Source: an uncultured Eubacteriales bacterium (GTDB lineage: Bacteria; Bacillota; Clostridia; Oscillospirales; RGIG7773). From it: 20,854 bases of DNA. This document shows positions 15,057-20,854 of this stretch, in pieces. The position numbers and the translations under genes are program-made. Numbering within the stretch: the stretch's first letter is position 1; each line of letters starts with the position of its first letter. The stretch covers positions 1 to 20,854 of the forward strand of contig CAKTDK010000014.1 of assembly GCA_934541205.1 (NCBI GenBank), given 5' to 3'. The notes beneath the pieces are model-generated. The model had not been told where the DNA came from. It saw only the letters and a list, made by a program, of their open reading frames with translations, and did not search any database.

Positions 15057-18000
15057 TTATATTTTAAACTGTTTTTCAAAATCATTAACATTAATCGTAA
15101 GCATTTTTGAAACGCCTTTTTCCTGCATAGTAACTCCATATAAAACATCAGCTTCTTCCATAGTTCCTCTTCTGTGAGTTATGGCAACAAACTGGGTTTC
15201 TTGTGAAAGTTTTCTCAAATATGCAGCATATCTGAATACATTTGCATCATCAAGCGCCGCCTCAATTTCATCAAGTATACAAAAAGGCGTAGGTCTTACT
15301 TTAAGTATTGCAAAGTATAAAGAAATAGCCACAAGAGATTGTTCTCCTCCCGATAAAGCGGAAATATTTTTTATTACCTTGCCCGGAGGCTGAGCTTCTA
15401 TTTCTATATCGGAATTTAAAATATCCTGAGGATCTTTTAATTTAAGAGCTCCAGTTCCTCCGTCAAAAAATTCTTTAAATACTTTCCCGAAATTTTCATT
15501 TATAACGCTAAACTGAGCTTTAAAGATATTTTTCATATTTGAAGTAAGCTCACTTATAAGCAGTTCCAAATCAGATTTTGCCTTATCAAGATCTTCTGTC
15601 TGAGAAATAAGAAAATCATATCTTTCCTTTACCTGCTTATATTCCTCAATAGCGGAAACGTTTACATCTCCGAGAGATTTCAGCTGAGATTTAAGCTTTG
15701 AAATTTTAGACGACGCTGAAGATACGCTTTGTATATCCGTTTTAAATTTCATACTTTCCGACAAAGTAAGTTCATATTCATCCCAAAGTTTTGCAATTAT
15801 AACGTCATATTCATTTTGAACGGATATTTTTTTACCCTGAGCTTTTTCAAGCTGTCTGATAAGCTCTTCCTTTCGGACATTTTCTTCCTTTTCTTCTTTT
15901 CTGAGATTAGTTATCTCAAACTCACAATTTTGTCGCTCTTTTATTTTTTCTTGTATTTTAACATTATTATTTTGTATACTTTCGTCATATTTTAATATTT
16001 TTTCCTTTAAAGCTTCTATTTCTTTTTTCTTTTCTTCTTTTTCAAAAACAGCATTTTTGATATCGGACTTTTTAATATCAATAGATTTTTCATCATTTAA
16101 TATACTTTGCTCCAAAGACTCTATATTGGCCTTTTCCATATCAATATTTTTCTGAGTTTCAAAAATTTCAAGCTTATTTGAAGAAATATTATTTGTTATT
16201 TCTTCTCTTTTTGCATTGAAATCTTCGTTACTTTGAGAAAACTCTTTTATTTTGTTTTCCAAAATTTTTATATCTTCATCATTTTTTCTCTGCTGTTTTT
16301 GTTTTTCCGATATTTCCTTTGAAATCTGTTCTATCTGCAGCACGTTTTCTTCTTTTTGTTTTATCAAAACCTCTGTTTCCGCATTTATATTAAGAAGATA
16401 AGCGCTTGCCGATGAAATTTCGTTTTCAATAACCGATAAACTGCTTTCAAATTCGCGCTTTTCCGAAATGCTTCCTTCCATAAGCGCGCTTGTTTTTGAA
16501 ATTTCAGATTTTATAATATCTATGCGCTCTTTAAGCTCTGTGTATGACTTTTCAAGAGAAACACAGGATTTTTGAAGTGTTTCTATTTCATTTTTTCTTG
16601 TCAATAATCCTACGTTTCCTACTGCGGAACCGCCTGTCATTGAGCCTCCCGCATTTACAATCTGACCGTCAAGGGTAACACATTTATAGCGGAAATTATT
16701 AGCCTTTGCGGTTTTAAGAGCATTATCAATGTTATCCACTATGACGCATCTTCCCAAAAGACTTTTTATAATACCGTCAAACTTATTGTCATAACTTAAA
16801 AGCTCACAGCCTATTCCGATTACTCCAAAGCCTTCATTAAGCTTTATTTTTTCACCTTTTATATTATCCAAAGGCAAAAACGTACATCTTCCGCCTTTTC
16901 TATTTTTTAGGTGATATATAGCCTGTTTGGCGTTTTCGGAGGTATCGGTAACAATATTTTGCAAAGCTCCTCCAAGAGCCGTTTCAATAGCAAGAGAATA
17001 TTCTCCCGATACCTTAATTATCGAAGACACCGTGCCTATAATCCCTTTCAGCATACCGTTTCTTGCGTCTGTCATAACTGTTTTAACAGACTTTGCAAAC
17101 CCTTCAAAATGATTTTCCATATCTATATAAAGCTTAAGCTTGTTTTTGCTGTCAAGAAATTCACGCTCGGTTTTTATAAGTTTTGAATTTTCTTTTTCAA
17201 AATCCTCTTTCTGACTTTCCATTTTCATGCTATACGCCTTCAATACGTTGGAAAGTCCCTGTATTTCTTCTAAAATCTCTTCTTTTTTTGTCTTTAATTC
17301 TTTTAAAGCATTTTGACGAACTACTTTTTCCTTTTCTTTTTCTTCCGTTTGAGAAGATATGAAATCCAGTTTTGAAGACATAGTTTCCAAAGCGGAATTT
17401 TTGGAAGACATAAATATTTTTATATCTGTCTGTATATCGGTAAGCCTGATAAGCTTTAAATTAAGCTCCTCAAGCTCCTTTTCGTGAACGGTATTTTTAT
17501 TTAAAAGTTCGTTTTGTTTATTTATTAAATTTTCAAGTTCTTCTTCCAAATCTTTATGCTTTTGAAGAAGTGTCTGAATATTTGAAGTTTTTTCTGATAT
17601 TTTATCTTTTATTTCTTTTGTCCTGTCAGAAAATAATTCTATTTCATTTTCCAGCTTTAATATATTTTCATCTTTAAATTTTATATCGTTTTCAATAATC
17701 GAAATACAGTTTTCAACATCTCTTTTTGAAAGTTCAAACGTTTTCATTTCTTCCCGAAGCTGTTCCGTCAAGGAAGTTATTTCATTGCTTTTATTAAAGA
17801 TATTGTCTATTTTAAGCGCAATATCTTCAAGCTCTTTTGTACTTTTATCCACATCTCTTTGAGCCGTTTCAAGCTTTTCATCCGCATTTTTCAAAAATTC
17901 TTTATTTTTTTCGATACTGTTTATCCAAAGATTTATTTCAAGAACCTTTTTTTCGTCACGAAGCTTTAAATATTCCTGAGCTTTTTGAGACTGAACTTCA

Positions 18001-18614
18001 AGCATTTCCTTTCTTTCAGAAAGTTCAGAAATTATATCTTTAAGCCTTAAAAGATTATCATTAGTGGAATTAAGCCTTCTCTGAGCCTCGAGTTTTCTGT
18101 ATCTGAATTTTGATATCCCGGCAGCTTCTTCAAGAATCTGACGCCTGTCTTCTCCCTTTGACGATAAAATCTCGGCTATTTTTCCCTGTCCTATAATGGA
18201 ATATCCGTCTTTTCCAAGACCTGTATCCATAAAAAGTTCGTTAATATCCTTTAATCTTACCTGGGTTTTATTTATAAAATAATCGCTGTCTCCGGACCTG
18301 TAATATCTTCTTGTAACGGTTATTTCATTATAATCCATATCAAGAGCTCTGTCACTGTTGTCTATAGTCAAAGAAACCTCAGCAAATCCCTGAGGCTTTC
18401 TGTTTTTTGTACCGTCGAAAATAACATCTTCCATCTTGCTTCCGCGAAGATTTTTTGTGCTTTGTTCCCCCAAAACCCAGCGCAGCGCATCGGAAATATT
18501 GCTTTTTCCGCTGCCGTTTGGTCCTACTATAGCTGTTATTCCTTTTTGAAAATTTATTACGGTTTTGTCAGGAAAGGATTTAAATCCTATTATTTCCAGT
18601 GACTTTAAAAACAA
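15057..18614 (-). CDS. smc: Chromosome segregation ATPase SMC
   Basis: The 1185-residue condensin subunit compacts and segregates the chromosome together with ScpA and ScpB. Walker A GPNGSGKSN is at 31-39; a long heptad-rich coiled coil runs to about 500; the hinge (about 505-660) contains GIIGTVSSIIKV and ends GGSMTGGSAVG; the second coiled coil returns to about 1030; the C-terminal head has LSGGEQSLVAISL (near 1090) and Walker B FCILDEIEAALDD (near 1111). The length is normal. The start is TTG, supported by GGAG ten bases upstream and by the conserved opening MFLKSLEIIGFKSFPDKT; no in-frame ATG is available just upstream. rnc-smc-ftsY adjacency is typical of Firmicutes. Confidence 0.98.
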   Translation of the reverse strand: MFLKSLEIIGFKSFPDKTVINFQKGITAIVGPNGSGKSNISDALRWVLGEQSTKNLRGSKMEDVIFDGTKNRKPQGFAEVSLTIDNSDRALDMDYNEITVTRRYYRSGDSDYFINKTQVRLKDINELFMDTGLGKDGYSIIGQGKIAEILSSKGEDRRQILEEAAGISKFRYRKLEAQRRLNSTNDNLLRLKDIISELSERKEMLEVQSQKAQEYLKLRDEKKVLEINLWINSIEKNKEFLKNADEKLETAQRDVDKSTKELEDIALKIDNIFNKSNEITSLTEQLREEMKTFELSKRDVENCISIIENDIKFKDENILKLENEIELFSDRTKEIKDKISEKTSNIQTLLQKHKDLEEELENLINKQNELLNKNTVHEKELEELNLKLIRLTDIQTDIKIFMSSKNSALETMSSKLDFISSQTEEKEKEKVVRQNALKELKTKKEEILEEIQGLSNVLKAYSMKMESQKEDFEKENSKLIKTEREFLDSKNKLKLYIDMENHFEGFAKSVKTVMTDARNGMLKGIIGTVSSIIKVSGEYSLAIETALGGALQNIVTDTSENAKQAIYHLKNRKGGRCTFLPLDNIKGEKIKLNEGFGVIGIGCELLSYDNKFDGIIKSLLGRCVIVDNIDNALKTAKANNFRYKCVTLDGQIVNAGGSMTGGSAVGNVGLLTRKNEIETLQKSCVSLEKSYTELKERIDIIKSEISKTSALMEGSISEKREFESSLSVIENEISSASAYLLNINAETEVLIKQKEENVLQIEQISKEISEKQKQQRKNDEDIKILENKIKEFSQSNEDFNAKREEITNNISSNKLEIFETQKNIDMEKANIESLEQSILNDEKSIDIKKSDIKNAVFEKEEKKKEIEALKEKILKYDESIQNNNVKIQEKIKERQNCEFEITNLRKEEKEENVRKEELIRQLEKAQGKKISVQNEYDVIIAKLWDEYELTLSESMKFKTDIQSVSSASSKISKLKSQLKSLGDVNVSAIEEYKQVKERYDFLISQTEDLDKAKSDLELLISELTSNMKNIFKAQFSVINENFGKVFKEFFDGGTGALKLKDPQDILNSDIEIEAQPPGKVIKNISALSGGEQSLVAISLYFAILKVRPTPFCILDEIEAALDDANVFRYAAYLRKLSQETQFVAITHRRGTMEEADVLYGVTMQEKGVSKMLTINVNDFEKQFKI

Positions 18615-18647
18615 TTACATCCACTCCGAAAACATTTTTATTAGATA

Positions 18648-18677
18648 ATAATATCATAAATTCTATATAATTGGCAA
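18648..18677 (-). promoter_or_regulatory. Candidate sigma-A promoter of smc
   Basis: On the minus strand TTGCCA (18672-18677, five of six) and TATTAT (18648-18653, five of six) lie 18 bases apart in the gap between the radical SAM gene and smc. The -35 box lies in the foot of a hairpin. This would allow smc expression apart from the upstream genes. Confidence 0.5.
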
Positions 18678-18701
18678 GTTTAAAATAATTTTATACTTGC
18701 C
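18673..18701 (-). repeat. Hairpin spanning the stop codon of the radical SAM gene
   Basis: GGCAAGTTTAAAAT (18673-18686) and ATTTTATACTTGCC (18688-18701) match over 14 positions with one mismatch around a minimal loop. The TAA stop (18691-18693) lies inside the right arm. No clear T run follows on either strand, so it is not a standard terminator; partial termination or transcript end protection are possible. Confidence 0.5.
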
Positions 18702-19713
18702 TTTCAAATATTTTTACTTCAAAATCAGAAAGAGTACTGTCTTCCTTTATTTTTATGCTTTTAATACAAAATTCCTGCAAAAGCTTTGTTACATTCTGCT
18801 TTTTATTCCCTGCCATTTTTGAAATACTGCCCGGTTTTACAAATATTTCAATATCCTTATCTTTAAATTTTCCATCTCTGATTTTCTCTTTTGCCTTATC
18901 TAAATACATCCTTGAAAAAACAAGTTCCCCAAAGCTGGGATGAAAACATCCCGCAACTATATTCCCCTCTTCAATAAGCTCCCTATCAGAATATAATCCC
19001 ATTCTAAGCACATTTATATCGTTTTCATAAAAAAGCATATAAAGCTTTGCACATATTTCAACGGTATTTTCGAGATTTTCGGGAATATATTTTCCGCTTC
19101 TGTAAAGCTGTTCCAAAGCAGTATTTTTTATTACCATCGTAGGATATATTCTTACTCCGTCAGGCTTTAAAGCCGCTATTTTTTTCCCTGTTTCAAAAAC
19201 GTCATCATGTTTGGAACCGTATAAATTGCACATCATCTGAAGTACAAGTTCAAAATCATACTCTTTTATAAGCTTTACCGCATCTATAACATCCTTTGAA
19301 GTATGTCCTCTTTCACAAAGATAAAGAACTTTATTATCCATGCTTTGAACTCCAAGCTCAATGGAATTTACGCCGTACTTTTTTAATATATCAAGAATTC
19401 TTTTGTCTATGTAATCCGGTCTTGTGGAAATTCTTATGCCTGAAACATATCCTTTTTCAATATAAAAATATGCTGTTTTTAAATAAGAAATCATTTCCTC
19501 TTTATCTATTCCAGTAAAAGAACCTCCGAAAAAAGCTATCTGTATTTCTTTATTTTTATCAACGGTTTTTAAGCTTTTTTCAATAAAATCTTTTATTTCA
19601 TCAACGTCAGGAGCTTTTATCTGACCGGCAATTTTTTTCTGATTACAAAAAATGCAATCATGAGGAAATCCCTTATGAGGTATAAAAATAGGAATATTTG
19701 CATGCTTTTTCAT
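18691..19713 (-). CDS. Elp3-like radical SAM protein with an incomplete cluster motif
   Basis: The 340 residues match the radical SAM family found between rnc and smc in Clostridia. Visible parts: FIPHKGFPHDCIFCNQKKIAG (residues 10-30, cluster region), FFGGSFTGI (about 61-69), ISTRPDYIDKRILDILKKYG, SIELGVQSM and the ...VLYLCERGHTSKDV segment of Elp3/MiaB-like barrels. The family motif is CPHxCxFCNQ (CX3CX2C), which holds a 4Fe-4S cluster. Here the first cysteine is Phe16 (codon TTT at 19666-19668), leaving only Cys20 and Cys23. A TGT-to-TTT change would explain it. The protein may be inactive, may bind the cluster differently, or the base may be wrong. It overlaps rnc by four bases (ATGA). 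The natural substrate of the family is not established. Confidence 0.87.
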   Translation of the reverse strand: MKKHANIPIFIPHKGFPHDCIFCNQKKIAGQIKAPDVDEIKDFIEKSLKTVDKNKEIQIAFFGGSFTGIDKEEMISYLKTAYFYIEKGYVSGIRISTRPDYIDKRILDILKKYGVNSIELGVQSMDNKVLYLCERGHTSKDVIDAVKLIKEYDFELVLQMMCNLYGSKHDDVFETGKKIAALKPDGVRIYPTMVIKNTALEQLYRSGKYIPENLENTVEICAKLYMLFYENDINVLRMGLYSDRELIEEGNIVAGCFHPSFGELVFSRMYLDKAKEKIRDGKFKDKDIEIFVKPGSISKMAGNKKQNVTKLLQEFCIKSIKIKEDSTLSDFEVKIFERQV

Positions 19714-20384
19714 TCTCCCATCAGCTCCAAAGCTTCTTTTGCAGCATTTTGTTCCGCATCTTTTTTCGTTCTTCCTATTCCTTTGCCGATGATATTGCTA
19801 TTTAAATATACGTTTATATAAAATTTCTTATCATGATCAGGACCTTCTTCTTTTTCAAGTTTATAAGTTAAAATTTCACCTTTATTTTTCTGAACAATTT
19901 CTTGAAGCGACGTTTTATAATCTTTAAACATAAGCCCATTTATAGCCTTTTCCACACTTTCTTCGATAAAAGGAAGACAGAATTTTTTTGCATTTTCATA
20001 TCCCCCGTCAAGATATAAAGCAGCTAAAGTGGCTTCAAAAGCGTCTGCCAATATGGAAGAACGGTTCCTGCCGTTTGTTGCGGTTTCTCCTTTTCCAAGA
20101 TAAAGATAAGAACCCAAATCCACTTCTTTTGCAAATTCATATAAAGACTTTTCACATACCAAAGCCGCCCTTATCTTTGTCAAATCCCCTTCAGGCATAT
20201 GTGAAAAATTCTTATAAAGATATTCCGAAGTTATAAGGGATAAAACACTGTCTCCCAAAAATTCAAGCCTTTCATTATAACTTAAATTCTTTTGTCTGTT
20301 TTCATTTGCATAAGAAGAATGAGTCCAGGCAGTTTTTATAAGATTTTTATTTTTAAAGCTTTTTTTTAATGTATCAAGATCCAT
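19710..20384 (-). CDS. rnc: Ribonuclease III
   Basis: This double-strand-specific endoribonuclease matures rRNA and processes mRNA. With the chosen ATG (20384) it has 224 residues, the usual size. The catalytic domain carries the signature NERLEFLGDSVL (37-48, with Glu41 and Asp45) and a second acidic pair in ADAFEATLAALYLDGG (Asp114, Glu117). A dsRNA-binding domain covers about 155-222 (DYKTSLQEIVQ, then GIGRTKKDAEQNAAKEAL). AGGAGG lies six bases before this ATG. An in-frame ATG at 20438 would add 18 residues, but it has no ribosome site and lies within a hairpin. It stands 80 bases after acpP. Confidence 0.97.
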   Translation of the reverse strand: MDLDTLKKSFKNKNLIKTAWTHSSYANENRQKNLSYNERLEFLGDSVLSLITSEYLYKNFSHMPEGDLTKIRAALVCEKSLYEFAKEVDLGSYLYLGKGETATNGRNRSSILADAFEATLAALYLDGGYENAKKFCLPFIEESVEKAINGLMFKDYKTSLQEIVQKNKGEILTYKLEKEEGPDHDKKFYINVYLNSNIIGKGIGRTKKDAEQNAAKEALELMGE

Positions 20385-20422
20385 TTTATGCCTCCTTGTA
20401 ATTTTTTTATTTATTATATCAT

Positions 20423-20453
20423 ATTCCCCTAAAGACAATGCCTTTAGGGGAAT
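20423..20453. repeat. Strong hairpin between acpP and rnc
   Basis: ATTCCCCTAAAG (20423-20434) and CTTTAGGGGAAT (20442-20453) form a perfect 12-bp stem with a seven-base loop. On the minus strand, the direction of the genes, it is followed by ATGATATAAT and not by a T run, so termination after acpP would be incomplete. On the plus strand the tail TTTATTTT is T-rich, but no plus-strand gene precedes it. It might be an attenuator, a processing site in the rnc leader, or a weak terminator of acpP. Confidence 0.6.
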
Positions 20454-20464
20454 TTATTTTAATA

Positions 20465-20689
20465 TTAAAGTTTGTTATTGATATATTCAACAACGTCTCC
20501 GACAGATTTTATTTTTTCTATATCTTCATCATCAACTTCAATACCGAATTCCTGTTCTACAGCCATAATTACCCCAACAAGTTCAAGGGAATCCGCATTT
20601 ATTTCATCGAATTCAGTATCCATTGCTATATCCTTTGAATCCATGCCAAGCTGCTCGGCAATTATCTGTACTACTTTTTCAAATACCAT
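20465..20689 (-). CDS. acpP: Acyl carrier protein
   Basis: The 74-residue acidic protein carries growing fatty acyl chains on a phosphopantetheine arm during lipid synthesis. The attachment serine is Ser34 in ADSLELV, the canonical DSL motif. Other marks are TEFDEINADS before it and EQEFGIEVDDEDIEKIKSVG after it, helices II and III of the ACP fold. The length is normal. AAAGGGGGG upstream of the ATG is the ribosome site. It follows plsX by 56 bases, as in many Firmicutes, and has its own candidate promoter overlapping the plsX end. Confidence 0.98.
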   Translation of the reverse strand: MVFEKVVQIIAEQLGMDSKDIAMDTEFDEINADSLELVGVIMAVEQEFGIEVDDEDIEKIKSVGDVVEYINNKL

Positions 20690-20730
20690 TCAAAGCCACC
20701 CCCCTTTAGAAATATTATGAGATCTATATT

Positions 20731-20759
20731 ATATTATTAACTTTTTCAGTTATTGTCAA
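20731..20759 (-). promoter_or_regulatory. Candidate sigma-A promoter of acpP
   Basis: On the minus strand a perfect TTGACA (20754-20759) lies inside the last codons of plsX, followed after 17 bases by TAATAT (20731-20736, four of six). A better TATAAT (20728-20733) is offset by three bases but gives a 20-base spacer. The promoter would let acpP be made in excess of plsX. Confidence 0.6.
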
Positions 20760-20854
20760 TATTATTCTTACTATTTTTTTCCTTTTGCTGTTCATTAGCA
20801 AAATCCTCTATAATTCCCACAACATTTTCTCTTGTAAATATAACAGCCTGATGA
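20746..20854 (-). CDS. plsX: Phosphate acyltransferase PlsX, 3' end only
   Basis: Only the last 35 codons are inside the window; the stop is TGA at 20746-20748. The visible residues HQAVIFTRENVVGIIEDFAN look like the C-terminal helix of PlsX (family pattern NAIxQA...I...), followed by a polar Asn/Lys-rich tail. PlsX makes acyl-phosphate from acyl-ACP for phospholipid synthesis and is normally encoded directly before acpP in Firmicutes, so position supports the call. The fragment is too short to be certain. Confidence 0.65.
   Translation of the reverse strand, partial: HQAVIFTRENVVGIIEDFANEQQKEKNSKNNIDNN

Noticed and set aside
14911..15177. Ser-rich plus-strand frame over ftsY and smc
   Set aside because: It is the antisense of acidic, Glu/Leu-rich coding sequence, which gives Ser/Phe-rich shadows; no start signals.
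15400..18300. Repetitive pattern within smc as a possible repeat array
   Set aside because: The pattern comes from Lys/Glu-rich heptads of the SMC coiled coil, not from DNA repeats; no CRISPR-like spacing is present.
20385..20438. Longer rnc start adding 18 residues
   Set aside because: The ATG at 20438 lies in the acpP-rnc hairpin with no ribosome site, while the ATG at 20384 has AGGAGG at good spacing and gives the usual RNase III N-terminus.
20438..20720. Plus-strand open frames antisense to acpP
   Set aside because: They mirror acpP, have no good ribosome site and encode low-complexity Ser/Ile-rich or Phe/Ile-rich peptides.

Overview
The window reads as part of a low-GC Gram-positive chromosome, most likely from an anaerobic member of the Clostridia. 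The evidence is AT-rich DNA with good GGAGG-type ribosome binding sites, a conserved Firmicutes order plsX-acpP-rnc-(radical SAM)-smc-ftsY, and a binding-protein-dependent sugar importer of the CUT1 type. All recognised protein genes lie on the minus strand. The only plus-strand gene is a tRNA-Lys. I cannot name a species.

Left end (1-5276, minus): a transporter operon. In transcription order it has a very large secreted solute-binding protein (1002 aa, two N-terminal beta-sandwich-like regions ahead of the binding-protein domain), a MalF-type permease, a MalG-type permease, and the start of a secreted NHL-repeat protein that leaves the window. No ATPase is seen. The 335-base region upstream (5277-5611) holds several inverted repeats, one centred on a TATAAT box.

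Middle (5612-8004): pncB (nicotinate phosphoribosyltransferase) and its promoter, then tRNA-Lys(UUU) on the plus strand with a consensus promoter and a long terminator hairpin. Next comes a short non-coding stretch with three GTTGC-type direct repeats, which may be the scar of an integrated element. It is followed by rpsU (ribosomal protein S21) with its own consensus promoter and a strong terminator.

Right part (8005-20854, minus): a tightly packed housekeeping run. In transcription order it is plsX (3' end only), acpP, rnc, an Elp3-like radical SAM gene, smc, ftsY, a GNAT acetyltransferase, rph, rdgB, yhbY, a nadD-yqeK fusion, rsfS and leuS, leading into rpsU. Many junctions overlap by 1-8 bases or are separated by only a few bases, which suggests translational coupling. 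The themes are lipid synthesis, RNA processing, chromosome segregation and protein targeting, nucleotide-pool cleaning, NAD synthesis, ribosome assembly and tRNA charging. pncB and nadD catalyse consecutive NAD-salvage steps but sit in different transcription units.

Most unusual points: the radical SAM protein has Phe where the first cluster cysteine of its family should be; NadD is fused to a YqeK-type HD hydrolase; the large solute-binding protein has no lipobox; and the transporter operon includes an NHL-repeat protein. I see no CRISPR array, insertion sequence or obvious defence system. The transporter operon is the best candidate for a little-described system.
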